Positions 17,348-26,825 of a stretch of 64,000 nucleotides of DNA are shown in pieces. The translations under genes and the position numbers were made by a program. Within the stretch, counting starts at the first letter, position 1; every line of letters starts with the position of its first letter. The DNA comes from Kitasatospora aureofaciens (GTDB taxonomy: Bacteria; Actinomycetota; Actinomycetes; Streptomycetales; Streptomycetaceae). The notes beneath the pieces were generated by a model that had not been told where the DNA came from, did not search any database, and worked only from the letters and a program-made list of their open reading frames with translations. The stretch lies in NCBI RefSeq assembly GCF_019192735.1, contig NZ_JAHTKP010000007.1, forward strand, positions 185,901 through 249,900, given 5' to 3'.

Positions 17348-18820
17348 GTGGCGACACCAGTAGGTAACGGCGCACCGGGCGCCGTGGTCCCGGGACGGCC
17401 GAACCGTCCACCGGCGCCACCGCCCCGGCCGGGCGTCCCGGCGCAACGGCCCGGCGCAGCACCCGCGAGCCGGCCGCCCTCGGCCCTCACGCCGTCCGGC
17501 CTGAAGGCCCGGCTGACGCGCGCCTCGCGGACCGCGCCGGGCCGGCTGCGGCTGGCCGGGGCGGTGCTGGCGGTGCTGACCGTGGCGTTCGGGGGGCTGA
17601 CCGCCTGGCAGCTGGAGACCAGGGCGCAGGCGGCCGAGCGGGTGGTGTCGTACAGCCAGCCGCTGAGCCGGGACGCGGCGGACATCCATCGCTCGCTCGC
17701 CGACGCGGACACCACCGCGGCGACCGGCTTCCTGCTCGCCGGCGCCGAGCCGAAGGCCGTCCGGGACCGCTACGAGCAGGACCTGTCGACGGCCGCCCGA
17801 CTGATCGCCGAGGCCGCCGCCCGGACCACCGCCGCCTCCCCCGCGCAGGGCTCGCTGGCCAGGCTGAACCAGCAACTGCCGGTCTACGCAGGGCTGGTGG
17901 AGAGCGCGCGGGCGGACAACCGGCAGGGCTTCCCGCTCGGCGGCGCCTACCTGCGCTACGCCTCCGACCAGATGCAGAACGTGCTGCTGCCGGCCGCCGC
18001 CGAGCTGACGGCCGCCGAGAACCAGGAGCTCGCCGACGACTACGCCGCGGCCAAGGCCGTGCCGTGGGGGGCGTACGCGCTGGCGGTGCTCACCGTCGGC
18101 GCGCTGGTCTGGGTGCAGGTGGTGCTGTTCCGCCGCACCAACCGGGTGTTCAACCCGGGCCTGCTCCTCGCGACCGCCGCAGTGCTGGCCGGCGCGTTCT
18201 GGCTGGCCGTCACCAGCGCGTCCACCGGCACCGCGCTGAAGGACAGCGACCGCAACGGCGCGACCCCGCTGCGCGCGCTCAACACCGCGCGGGTGGACGT
18301 GCTGACCGCCCGGCTCGCCGAGAACCTGCACTACGTCGCCCGCGGCTCCACCACCAAGTACGCGGAGCAGTGGTCCAAGACCACCAATGGCCTGGCCGTG
18401 CCGGCGCAGAAGGATCTCCCGATGCTGCAGCGCGCCGGCTCGCTGCCCGAGGCCGTCAACCTCGCTCCCGCGGTCGCCGACCGGACGGTCCGCGATGCCG
18501 CCCAGCAGTACGACACCTGGTACGAACGGCACGACAAGGCCAGGAAGTCGGAGACCGACAACGCGGACTACCAGGGCGCCCTGGACGCGACCGTGACGGC
18601 CGACCAGGCCAAGGCGCCGGGCACCGCCGACGCCGCATTCAACGCCACCGACCAACTGCTCGCGAAGGCCGCCGACATCGAGCAGCAGGAGTTCCGCAAG
18701 GCCGCCGAGGGCACCGACGGGGACCTGCGCACCGCGGCCGTCGCGGTCGCGCTGCTGGGCCTGGCGGCCGCCGCGGCGGCGCTGCGCGGCCTCGGCCGCC
18801 GACTGGCCGAGTACCGGTAG
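17348..18820 (+). CDS. glnX: GlnX-like membrane sensor of the PknG pathway
   Basis: 490 residues; GTG with GGGGAGG nine bases upstream. A Pro-rich cytoplasmic N-terminus (1-60) is followed by four membrane segments near 68-87, 240-261, 269-290 and 465-482. Two extracytoplasmic helical regions (88-239 and 291-463) each look like a four-helix bundle, the layout of mycobacterial GlnX. It has no kinase or transporter signature. Directly followed by glnH (15 bases) and then the pknG cluster. In mycobacteria GlnX relays amino-acid binding by lipoprotein GlnH to PknG; that role is inferred here from gene order and topology. Confidence 0.85.
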   Translation: MATPVGNGAPGAVVPGRPNRPPAPPPRPGVPAQRPGAAPASRPPSALTPSGLKARLTRASRTAPGRLRLAGAVLAVLTVAFGGLTAWQLETRAQAAERVVSYSQPLSRDAADIHRSLADADTTAATGFLLAGAEPKAVRDRYEQDLSTAARLIAEAAARTTAASPAQGSLARLNQQLPVYAGLVESARADNRQGFPLGGAYLRYASDQMQNVLLPAAAELTAAENQELADDYAAAKAVPWGAYALAVLTVGALVWVQVVLFRRTNRVFNPGLLLATAAVLAGAFWLAVTSASTGTALKDSDRNGATPLRALNTARVDVLTARLAENLHYVARGSTTKYAEQWSKTTNGLAVPAQKDLPMLQRAGSLPEAVNLAPAVADRTVRDAAQQYDTWYERHDKARKSETDNADYQGALDATVTADQAKAPGTADAAFNATDQLLAKAADIEQQEFRKAAEGTDGDLRTAAVAVALLGLAAAAAALRGLGRRLAEYR

Positions 18821-18835
18821 AGGGGGAACGGACAG

Positions 18836-19795
18836 ATGCGCAAGGGGACCGTACGGACCCGGTCGGTGACGGCGCTGGCCCTGCTCGCGTCCTGCGCGGC
18901 CGTGCTCGGCGGGGGCGGGCCGTCCGGCGCCGCACCGCTCGCGGCCACGGCACCACAGGGCATTCAGCAGGGACAGCAAGGGCAGCAGGACCAGGCCGCA
19001 CCCTGCGACGTGTACAAGAGCGTCCCGCCGAGCAGCGAGGACGGCCCGGCGGTGAAGGCCATCAAGGCCAAGCGCAGCCTGGTGATCGGCGTCGACCAGA
19101 ACAGCTACCGCTGGGGCGCCCGCAACCCCAACACCGGCCAGATCGAGGGCTTCGACATCGACCTCGCCCGGGCGATCGGCACCGCCATCATCGGCGACCC
19201 GGACAAGGTGGTGCTCAAGCCGGTCGCGACCGCCGACCGGATCGACGCCATCAACCTCGGCCGGGTCGACCTGATCGTCCGCACCATGACGATCAGCTGC
19301 GACCGGATGGAGAAGGTGGCCTTCTCCAAGCCGTACTTCAACATCACCCAGCGGGTCCTGGTCCCCCGCGCGTCCCCGGCGAAGAGCATCGACGAGGCGA
19401 TCAACGGCAAGACGGTGTGCGCCGCGAACGGCTCCACGGCCCGGAGCGTGCTGGACGCCAAGAAGACCGCGAAGCAGATCGTCCCGGTCGAGAACCACCT
19501 GGACTGCCTGGTCCTCATGCAGCTCGGCAAGGTCGACGCCACCATGACCGACGACGGCCTGGCGGCCAGTCAGGCCGCCCAGGACCAGACCGTGCGTGTG
19601 GTGGACGGCGAGGTGCAGCCGGAGGTGATCGGCGTCGCGATGCTGAAGACCAGCCCCGATCTCACCGCACGGGTCAACCAGGTGCTCGCCGACTACTACG
19701 CGAGCGGCGCCTGGCGCAGCTCGTACGAGCGGTGGCTCAAGCCGTACATGCTCAACGAGGCCGACCACTACTGGCCGGGTTCGGCGGCCCACTGA
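18836..19795 (+). CDS. glnH: glutamate/aspartate-binding lipoprotein GlnH
   Basis: 319 residues after AGAGGGGGAA. The N-terminus has a lipobox LLASC with Cys20, so it is probably a lipoprotein. A Gln-rich linker follows, then a type II periplasmic amino-acid binding domain: IKAKRSLVIGVDQNSYRWGA, GFDIDLARAIGTAIIG, RIDAINLGRVDLIVRTMTIS, and VCAANGSTARSVL. Cysteines at the N-terminal linker and in TISCDR, TVCA and LDCL could form disulfides. No ABC permease is nearby, so the protein serves sensing rather than transport, as GlnH does in the GlnX-GlnH-PknG pathway. Confidence 0.9.
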   Translation: MRKGTVRTRSVTALALLASCAAVLGGGGPSGAAPLAATAPQGIQQGQQGQQDQAAPCDVYKSVPPSSEDGPAVKAIKAKRSLVIGVDQNSYRWGARNPNTGQIEGFDIDLARAIGTAIIGDPDKVVLKPVATADRIDAINLGRVDLIVRTMTISCDRMEKVAFSKPYFNITQRVLVPRASPAKSIDEAINGKTVCAANGSTARSVLDAKKTAKQIVPVENHLDCLVLMQLGKVDATMTDDGLAASQAAQDQTVRVVDGEVQPEVIGVAMLKTSPDLTARVNQVLADYYASGAWRSSYERWLKPYMLNEADHYWPGSAAH

Positions 19796-20009
19796 CGGGC
19801 CGCCGACCACGCATCGAACGCAGACGGGCCCTAGGGGCACGGACAGCGCACAAGCGGCCCGTTGACGCCGTCTTGACGCCCCGCGCCCGTAACGCCAGAA
19901 GGAGCACCGGCTAGGGTTCGGGACGATCACCACGGGGAGACCCGTCGTGCACGGGGAGATCCGGCGCTTGTCACGGCCGGGTCGGAATGCAGGGAAAGGA
20001 AGGACGGCA

Positions 20010-21362
20010 GTGGCATCTGCTGGCCCGGTACTGAGCCGGGAGGAGGTGGACCGCGCGCTGGCGCGCCTCACCGCGGAGCGCGACGCGGTCGAGATGGCGC
20101 TGCTGGCCCTGCAGGACCACCCGGGCCTGCGGCTGCTCGACGGCGCCGAGCTGACCGGGCGGACGCAGGAGCGCTGGGCCGTCGCCGGCCAGGGCCTGCC
20201 GCTGCTGTGGGCGCTGTTCGACCGCTACTCGGAGGCGCTGGCCTCGGCGCGCGCCGTGCGGGCCCGCAAGGGCAAGCTCGGCGGGCCCGAACTCGCCGAG
20301 CTGAGCGAGCTGTTGACCGGCGACGCGGTGACCGTCCCGGGCGGCGCGCTGCCGGAGGTCCCGCAGCTGCTCGGCGCGCCCGCCAAGCTGGTCGAGCGGA
20401 TCAGCCTGGACGCGTTGGTGGCCCGGATGAACTCCTGGTACGCCAGCGTCCTGGAGGTGGTCAGCGCCGCCGACGCGGTCTGGTCCGCGCTGCCGGCCCG
20501 GATCGACCTGCTGCTCGCCGAACTGCACCGGGTCCAGACCCTGGCCGCCTCGCTCGGCGTGCACCCCGGCAGCCACCCGCTGGGTGACGACCTGGCCGGG
20601 CTGGACGCCGACCTGACGGAGCTGCGCACCGAGGTGCGCAGCGACCCGCTGGCACTGTGGCGCCCGGCCCGGGTGCCCGCCCAGCGCGGCACCGTGCCGG
20701 AGGGCAGCGCGTTCGCCTCCCCGTCCGGGATGGTCGACACCGAGCGGTTCGACCGGGCCGGGCGGGCGCTGGACGGCGTCCGGCTGGAGCTGGAGAACCT
20801 GCTGCGGCTGCGCGACGACGCCGAGGAGCGCCTGCAGGGCGTCGGCGACCTGCTCCAGCGGGCCGATGCCACGCTGGCCGAGGCCCGCCGGGCGCGCGGC
20901 GAGGTGCTGGCGAAGATAGCCGCCAGCGACGTGCCGGCCGTGCCGGGGCCCGCCTCGGCGCTGCGCGAACGGATCGTCGTGGCACTGGAGTTGCGCCAGG
21001 GCGGGCAGTGGGGCCGGCTGGCGCCGCTGCTGGACGCGCTGGAGGACGCCGCAGCCAAGGAGCTGGCCCGGGCCCGGCAGTCGCTCACCGAGGTGACCCA
21101 GCCGCTGGCCGTACGGGCGGAACTGCGCGGCCGGCTGGACGCATACAGGGCGATGGCCGGCCGGCTGCGGGTCTCCGAGGACCCCGAGGTGATCGAGCGG
21201 TACGAGAAGGCGCGCTGGCTGCTGTGGAGCGCGCCCTGCGACCTGCGGGCGGCGGCCGCCGCGGTGGCCCGCTTCCAGCAGTCGCTGCGGCCGGCGCACG
21301 CCGAGCCCGCACACGAGGAGACCGGCCAGACGCCGGTCGACGGACAGGTACAGGGGGGCTGA
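20010..21362 (+). CDS. helical/coiled-coil protein of the pknG cluster, function unknown
   Basis: 450 residues; GTG after GGAAGGACG. Almost entirely alpha-helical and Ala/Leu/Arg/Glu-rich, with long amphipathic helices (LSREEVDRALARLTAERDAV, GRALDGVRLELENLLRLRDD, RADATLAEARRARGEVLAKI) likely to form coiled coils. It has no membrane segment or cysteine cluster, and a charged unstructured C-terminus. It ends 5 bases before pknG, so the two are translationally linked. The position suggests a scaffold or an adaptor between GlnX and PknG. It has no counterpart in the mycobacterial trio that I know of. The 214-base gap after glnH may hold an internal promoter (two TTGACG hexamers near 19862 and 19873). 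Confidence 0.8.
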   Translation: MASAGPVLSREEVDRALARLTAERDAVEMALLALQDHPGLRLLDGAELTGRTQERWAVAGQGLPLLWALFDRYSEALASARAVRARKGKLGGPELAELSELLTGDAVTVPGGALPEVPQLLGAPAKLVERISLDALVARMNSWYASVLEVVSAADAVWSALPARIDLLLAELHRVQTLAASLGVHPGSHPLGDDLAGLDADLTELRTEVRSDPLALWRPARVPAQRGTVPEGSAFASPSGMVDTERFDRAGRALDGVRLELENLLRLRDDAEERLQGVGDLLQRADATLAEARRARGEVLAKIAASDVPAVPGPASALRERIVVALELRQGGQWGRLAPLLDALEDAAAKELARARQSLTEVTQPLAVRAELRGRLDAYRAMAGRLRVSEDPEVIERYEKARWLLWSAPCDLRAAAAAVARFQQSLRPAHAEPAHEETGQTPVDGQVQGG

Positions 21363-21367
21363 GGTTG

Positions 21368-23917
21368 ATGGGCGAGGCGTGCGTACGGCCGGACTGCACC
21401 GGCACGGGGACGATCGACGCCGACGGCTACTGCGACGAGTGCGGGCTGGCTCCGGCGGGCGGCGGTAGCACGAAGACCGCGACCGCCGCTCCCCCGAGTC
21501 CCGCGAATCCCTCGAAGGCGCCGGCGGGCCCCGGCTCCCCCTGCCCGCGCGACTGCTCCGGCACGATCGACGCGGACGGCTACTGCGACGAGTGCGGCCT
21601 CACCGCGCCCGGCGGCGACACCGGGCTCACCCAGCCGTACGTGCCCTCGGCCCGGGTCTCCGGGGAGTCGGCGCGCAGCGGCTCGGTGCGCTCGACGCGC
21701 ACCGGTTCGTCCCGTTCGATGTCCGGCCGCTCCCGCTCGCACCGCTCGACCCGCACCGGCAGCAGCCGCTCGGTCTCGGTGCGCAGCACCCGCGGCAGCG
21801 GCAGCGCGGGCACCCGCAACCGGCTCGGCGCCGGCCTGGTGACCGTCCCGACCGTGGAGACCGCCGACCCGTCGCTGGCGGTGCTGGAGAACCCGGAGGT
21901 GCCGGAGCGCAAGCGCTACTGCGCCAAGTGCGAGTCCCCGGTGGGCCGGGAGAAGAACGGCCGCCCGGGCCGCCCGGACGGGTTCTGCACCAAGTGCGGG
22001 ACGGTGTACTCGTTCACGCCCAAGCTGCGCCGCGGGGACCTGGTCGGCGGCCAGTACGAGGTGGTGGGCTGCCTGGCGCACGGCGGCCTCGGCTGGATCT
22101 ACCTGGCGGTGGACCGCCGGGTCAACGACAAGTGGGTCGTGCTCAAGGGCCTGCTGAACACCGGGGACGAGGACGCGCTGGCCGCGGCCGTCGCCGAGCG
22201 GCGCTTCCTGGCCGAGGTGGATCACCCGAGCATCGTCCGGATCATCAACTTCGCCGAGCACCTGGACATGGGCAGCGGCTCCACCGACGGCTACATCGTC
22301 ATGGAGTTCGTCGGCGGCAAGTCGCTCAAGGACATCGCCAACGAGCGCCGCACCGCGGACGGCCGGCGCGAGCCGCTGCCGGTGGAGGTGGCGATCGCGT
22401 ACGCGCTGGAGGCGCTGCCCGCGCTCGGGTACCTGCACAGCCGGGGCCTGATCTACTGCGACTTCAAGATCGACAACGTGATCCAGAGCGGCGACACGCT
22501 CAAGATCATCGACATGGGCGCGGTCTGCCGGCTCGACCACGACGGCCCGATCTACGGCACCGTCGGCTACCAGGCCCCGGAGATCGCCGGCGTCGGTCCC
22601 TCGCCCGCCTCCGACCTCTACACCGTGGCCCGCACCCTCGCGGTGCTCACCTTCGACTTCCAGGGCTACAGCACCACCTACCGCGACTCGCTGCCCGGCC
22701 CCGAGGACGTCGAGGTCTTCGCCCGCTACGAGTCCTACTACCGCTTCCTGGTCCGCGCCACCGACCCGGACCCGGCCCGCCGGTTCGCCTCCGCCGAGGA
22801 GATGGCCGACCAGCTCACCGGCGTGCTGCGCGAGATCCTGGCCCTCCAGGACGGCCGGCCCCGGCCCGCGCTCTCCACCCTGTTCGGGCCCGAACTGCGC
22901 GTCGTCGACACCGAGTTGGTACTGCCCACCGAGCAGGCCGGGCAGCTCCGGGTGGCCGCCCTCGACCCGGCCGCCGCCGCCCTCGCGCTGCCCGTCCCCC
23001 GGGTCGACCCCGCCGACCCCAACGCCGGCTTCCTCGCCACGCTGCTCGCCACCGACCCCGAGGAGGCGCTCGCGGCGCTGGCCGGCGCGCCGTCCGACTC
23101 CGTCGAGCGCCGGCTTCGCGAGCTGCGCGCCCAGCTCGAACTCGGCCGCCGCACCGAGGCCGTGGCCGCGCTCGCCGCGCTGGAGCAGGACCACCCGGAC
23201 GACTGGCGGGTGGTCTGGTACCGCGGCCTGGCCGCCCTGGTCGGCGCCGCAGCCGGCCCGGACGGCCCCGGTGCCCCCGACGCGTCCTCGCTGCGCGCCG
23301 CCGCCGAGGCCTTCGACGCGGTCTACGACGCCTTCCCCGGCGAGAGCGCACCCAAGCTGGCCCTCGCCATCTGCGCCGAACTGCTCGGCGACGCCGGCGA
23401 CGCGGCCGAGTTCTACCGGCTCGTCTGGACCACCGACCAGTCCTACCTCAGCGCCGCCTTCGGCCTCGCCCGGGTCCGCCTCGGCGAGGGCGACCGGCCC
23501 GACGCCGTCCGCGTCCTGGAGTCCGTCCCGGCCACCTCCAGCCAGTACACCGCCGCCCGGATCGCCGCCGTCCGCGCCCGGCTGCGCGAACGGGACGCCA
23601 CCGAGCCGCTCGGCACCGACCTCGCGGCCGGCTCCGACCAGCTGACGGCGCTTCGGCTGGACGACCGCCGCCGCGAGGAGCTGTCCGTCGAGGTGCTGCA
23701 CGCGGCCCTCGGCTGGGTCACCGCGGGTTCCGCCGGCTCCGGCGGGCCGTCCGGGCCCGCCCGGCCGACGGTGCTGGGACGGCCCGCGGACGAGCGGGAA
23801 CTGCGCTTCGCCCTGGAACAGTCCTACCGGGTACTCGCCCGGTTGGCCGACCGGGCCGAGACCAGGATCGAGATGGTGGAGCGGGCCAACCGCGCCCGCC
23901 CCAGGACGTGGGTGTAG
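21368..23917 (+). CDS. pknG: PknG-type Ser/Thr protein kinase with zinc ribbons and TPR tail
   Basis: 849 residues. Two N-terminal Cys4 ribbons share the motif GTIDADGYCDECG (residues 5-26 and 59-77). A Ser/Arg-rich linker (95-150) has the repeat STRTGSSRS twice. The rubredoxin-like pair CAKC / CTKC is at 185-210. The kinase starts near 225: AHGGLGWIYLAVDRR, Lys260, catalytic loop YCDFKIDNV with Asp365 (non-RD), and DMG at 382-384 in place of DFG. The C-terminus (about 550-849) is a TPR array. This is the PknG order, plus the two extra ribbons. PknG phosphorylates FHA regulators of the 2-oxoglutarate node. Followed 3 bases later by a PP2C phosphatase gene. Confidence 0.95.
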   Translation: MGEACVRPDCTGTGTIDADGYCDECGLAPAGGGSTKTATAAPPSPANPSKAPAGPGSPCPRDCSGTIDADGYCDECGLTAPGGDTGLTQPYVPSARVSGESARSGSVRSTRTGSSRSMSGRSRSHRSTRTGSSRSVSVRSTRGSGSAGTRNRLGAGLVTVPTVETADPSLAVLENPEVPERKRYCAKCESPVGREKNGRPGRPDGFCTKCGTVYSFTPKLRRGDLVGGQYEVVGCLAHGGLGWIYLAVDRRVNDKWVVLKGLLNTGDEDALAAAVAERRFLAEVDHPSIVRIINFAEHLDMGSGSTDGYIVMEFVGGKSLKDIANERRTADGRREPLPVEVAIAYALEALPALGYLHSRGLIYCDFKIDNVIQSGDTLKIIDMGAVCRLDHDGPIYGTVGYQAPEIAGVGPSPASDLYTVARTLAVLTFDFQGYSTTYRDSLPGPEDVEVFARYESYYRFLVRATDPDPARRFASAEEMADQLTGVLREILALQDGRPRPALSTLFGPELRVVDTELVLPTEQAGQLRVAALDPAAAALALPVPRVDPADPNAGFLATLLATDPEEALAALAGAPSDSVERRLRELRAQLELGRRTEAVAALAALEQDHPDDWRVVWYRGLAALVGAAAGPDGPGAPDASSLRAAAEAFDAVYDAFPGESAPKLALAICAELLGDAGDAAEFYRLVWTTDQSYLSAAFGLARVRLGEGDRPDAVRVLESVPATSSQYTAARIAAVRARLRERDATEPLGTDLAAGSDQLTALRLDDRRREELSVEVLHAALGWVTAGSAGSGGPSGPARPTVLGRPADERELRFALEQSYRVLARLADRAETRIEMVERANRARPRTWV

Positions 23918-23920
23918 CCG

Positions 23921-25243
23921 ATGCCGCAGCAGACCGTGTGCCCGAGCTGTTCCGAGCCGCTGGACCCGGAGGACGCCTTCTGCGGCGCCTGCGGGACCGG
24001 CCGGGACGGCCGGCCCGCCCCGGGCGCGATGCCCGCGAGCTGGGCCGCAGCCCACTCCGAGGCCGTCCCGTCGCAGCACGGGCCGGTCTGCGTGCACTGC
24101 GGCCTGCCGCAGGTCACCGCCGACGGCTACTGCGAGGCCTGCGGCGGCGCCCAGCCGCGCCCGCGCGACCACATGGAGAAGGCCCTCGGGGGCGTCGCCG
24201 GGGTCAGCGACCGCGGCGTGCGCCACCACCGCAACGAGGACTCCTTCACCGTCGCCGCCACCTCGCTGCCCGGCGGCGAGCCGGTCGTCATCGCCGTGGT
24301 GTGCGACGGCGTCTCCTCCTCCGACCGCCCGGACGAGGCCTCCGAGACGGCCGTCGACGCCGCCTCCGAGTCGCTGCTGAGCGCCCTGGAGGCGGGCCGG
24401 GAGCCCGGCGCCGCGATGCGCCGGGCAATCGCCGACGCCGCCAAGGCGGTCGCCGACCTCGCCCAGGACGGCGCCGGGCCCGCCCGGCCCGACCTCAACG
24501 CACCCGCCTGCACCTTCGTCAGCGCGATAGCGGCCGGCGGCCGGGTCACCATCGGCTGGGTCGGCGACACCCGGGCCTACTGGATCCCGGACGACCGGGC
24601 CGCCGCCGAGCCGTTCCGGCTCACCCAGGACGACTCCTGGGCGGCCCGGATGGTCGAGGCCGGGCTGATGGGCGAGGCCGAGGCCTACGCCGACCCGCGC
24701 GCCCACGCGATCACCGGCTGGCTCGGCGCCGACGCCGAGGAGGTCGTCCCGCACACCCTCGACTTCACCCCGCACGTCCCCGGGGTGCTGCTGATCTGCA
24801 CCGACGGCCTGTGGAACTACGCCGAGGCCGCCACCGACCTGGCGTACTACGTCCGGCCGGACGCCCGCACCGAACCGCTCGCGGCGGCGCAGACCCTGGT
24901 GAAGTTCGCGGTCGCCGCCGGCGGCCACGACAACATCACGGTCGCGGTCCTGCCGATCGACCCGCCCGCGGACGCGGCGTCGCTCGCCGAGGCGGAGCAG
25001 ACGCCGACCGCGCTCGACCTGCCGGTGATCACCCCGGCGGGCGCGGCACCGAAGCCCGCGGGCGGCACGGACGACGGCACCGGTGACGACGGCGACGACT
25101 ACGCGGACTACGAGCCGACCCTGCCGGACCTCCCGGTGATCGGCTCCCCCGCCGCCCCGCTGCCCCCGGCCCCGCCCGCACCGCCGGTGCCCCCGGCGGT
25201 CCCGGCCGTCCCGCCGCAGCCGCCGCACCCGCCGACGGCCTGA
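23921..25243 (+). CDS. PP2C phosphatase with two N-terminal zinc ribbons
   Basis: 440 residues. Ribbons: C7/C10-C21/C24 and C57/C60-C71/C74, the second reading VTADGYCEACGG like those of PknG. The PP2C core (85-345) has the metal motifs RNEDSF (104-109), CDGVSSSD (128-135), GWVGDTRAYW (212-221), CTDGLW (293-298) and GGHDNITV (334-341). A Pro/acidic tail contains DLPVI twice (near 366 and 403) and EPTLPD with Thr400. Three bases behind pknG, it is the obvious opposing phosphatase. The shared ribbons suggest a common docking partner (inference). Confidence 0.93.
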   Translation: MPQQTVCPSCSEPLDPEDAFCGACGTGRDGRPAPGAMPASWAAAHSEAVPSQHGPVCVHCGLPQVTADGYCEACGGAQPRPRDHMEKALGGVAGVSDRGVRHHRNEDSFTVAATSLPGGEPVVIAVVCDGVSSSDRPDEASETAVDAASESLLSALEAGREPGAAMRRAIADAAKAVADLAQDGAGPARPDLNAPACTFVSAIAAGGRVTIGWVGDTRAYWIPDDRAAAEPFRLTQDDSWAARMVEAGLMGEAEAYADPRAHAITGWLGADAEEVVPHTLDFTPHVPGVLLICTDGLWNYAEAATDLAYYVRPDARTEPLAAAQTLVKFAVAAGGHDNITVAVLPIDPPADAASLAEAEQTPTALDLPVITPAGAAPKPAGGTDDGTGDDGDDYADYEPTLPDLPVIGSPAAPLPPAPPAPPVPPAVPAVPPQPPHPPTA

Positions 25244-25306
25244 CGGCACCCGCAGTCCCGCCGCCGCTTCCGCCGGCACCCGCCCGCCGGAAGCCCCGGC
25301 ACCCAC

Positions 25307-25331
25307 GGCCCGCCGGCCCGACCGGCGGGCC
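25307..25331 (+). terminator. hairpin between the phosphatase and vWA genes
   Basis: Perfect 10-base arms GGCCCGCCGG / CCGGCGGGCC around 5 bases. Inside a co-directional gene run, so it may be an attenuator or a processing site rather than a full stop. Confidence 0.45.
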
Positions 25332-25383
25332 GCCCACCGACCGATCCGTACCGACCCCTCATCCCGACGGGAGCCACCGACCC

Positions 25384-26739
25384 ATGGCAACACTGGCTAA
25401 GCCGAACCTGCCCAGGTTCGACGTGGACATCTTCCAGAACGAGTTCCTCGCCGACGGCGCCCGCGAGGTCAACGCCATCGTCACCGTCACCGCGACCGGC
25501 GGCGGCACTTCCGGCGGCCGTCCGCTCGGCATCACCGACGCCGGGCCGCAGGGCGCCGGCGCCTCCGCCGCCGTGGTGATCATGGTCGACTGCTCCGGCT
25601 CGATGGACTACCCCAAGACCAAGATCAACGGCGCCCGGGAGGCCACCGCCGCCGCCGTCGACGCGCTGCGCGACGGCGTCGCCTTCGCCGTGGTCGCCGG
25701 CACCCACGAGGCCCGCGACATCTACCCCGGCGACGGCACCCTCGCGATCGCCTCCGCCACCACCCGCGGCCACGCCAAGGAGGCGCTGCGCCGGCTCACC
25801 GCGGCCGGCGGCACCGCGATGGGCACCTGGCTGGCCAAGGCCGACAAGCTCTTCCTGACCCGCCGCGACATCGCCATCCGGCACGCCATCCTGCTCACCG
25901 ACGGCAACAACGAGCACGAGTCGGCGGCCGACCTGGAGCGCAACATCGAGCGGGTCACCGGCCACTTCACCGCCGACTGCCGCGGCGTCGGCACCGACTG
26001 GCGGATCGACGAGCTGCGCAAGATCTCCTCCGCGCTGCTCGGCACCGTCGACATCGTCGCCGAACCGGGCGGCCTGGCCGACGACTTCCGCTCGATGATG
26101 GCCGGCGCCATGGGCAAGCAGGTCGCCGACGTCGCCCTGCGGATCTGGACCCCGGCCAACGCGAGCGTCAAGTTCGTCAAGCAGGTCGCCCCCGCCGTCG
26201 AGGACCTCACCGCCCGGCGCGCCGAGGCCGGACCGCGGGCCGGCGACTACCCGACCGGCTCCTGGGGCGACGAGAGCCGCGACTACCACGTCTGCGTCGA
26301 GGTCCCGGCCGCCTCCATCGGCAACGAGATGCTCGCCGCCCGGATCAGCCTGGTGCTGCCCTCGCAGTCCGGCGGCGGCACCCCCGAGGTGCTCTCCCAG
26401 GGCCTGGTCAAGGCCGTCTGGACCGACGACCTCGCCTCCTCCACCCGGATCAGCCCGCAGGTCGCCCACTACACCGGGCAGGCCGAGCTCGCCTCCTCCA
26501 TCCAGGAGGGCCTGGAGGCGCACCGCGCCGGGGACGTCGACACCGCGACCGCCAAGCTCGGCGCCGCCGTCCGGATCGCGCACGCGACCGGGAACGAGGG
26601 CACCTACAAGCTGCTCCAGAAGGTGGTGGACGTCGTCGACGCGAAGGAGGGTACGGTTCGGTTCCGTAAGAACGTGAGCGAGGCCGACTCGATGACCCTT
26701 GAGACCCGGTCGACCAAGACGGTACGTGTGAAGAAGTGA
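25384..26739 (+). CDS. von Willebrand factor A domain protein of the pknG cluster
   Basis: 451 residues after GGGAGCC. The vWA domain carries an intact MIDAS: Asp69-x-Ser71-x-Ser73 in MVDCSGSMD, Thr144 in GGTAMG, and Asp173 in LTDGNNEHE. The remainder is beta-rich (ADVALRIWTPANASVKFVKQ) and ends in helices and a basic tail. No signal peptide or membrane segment, so it is cytoplasmic. Metal-dependent binding of an acidic partner is expected. It sits between the phosphatase and FHA genes, suggesting a scaffold or effector of the kinase pathway. Confidence 0.9.
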   Translation: MATLAKPNLPRFDVDIFQNEFLADGAREVNAIVTVTATGGGTSGGRPLGITDAGPQGAGASAAVVIMVDCSGSMDYPKTKINGAREATAAAVDALRDGVAFAVVAGTHEARDIYPGDGTLAIASATTRGHAKEALRRLTAAGGTAMGTWLAKADKLFLTRRDIAIRHAILLTDGNNEHESAADLERNIERVTGHFTADCRGVGTDWRIDELRKISSALLGTVDIVAEPGGLADDFRSMMAGAMGKQVADVALRIWTPANASVKFVKQVAPAVEDLTARRAEAGPRAGDYPTGSWGDESRDYHVCVEVPAASIGNEMLAARISLVLPSQSGGGTPEVLSQGLVKAVWTDDLASSTRISPQVAHYTGQAELASSIQEGLEAHRAGDVDTATAKLGAAVRIAHATGNEGTYKLLQKVVDVVDAKEGTVRFRKNVSEADSMTLETRSTKTVRVKK

Positions 26740-26825
26740 CCGCCGAAAGTGACCGCTGAAGACGTGACCGGGCCGCGACCCGGCGCGACCGCCGCCCCAA
26801 GCCGGCTCGTATTGAGGGGGACCTG

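Noticed and set aside
20225..25393. A 5.2 kb open frame on the minus strand opposite the pknG cluster
   Set aside because: Antisense open frames this long arise from the extreme third-position GC of the real plus-strand genes. Its translation is low-complexity Gly/Arg/Ala/Val with no domain, and it covers several clear genes.
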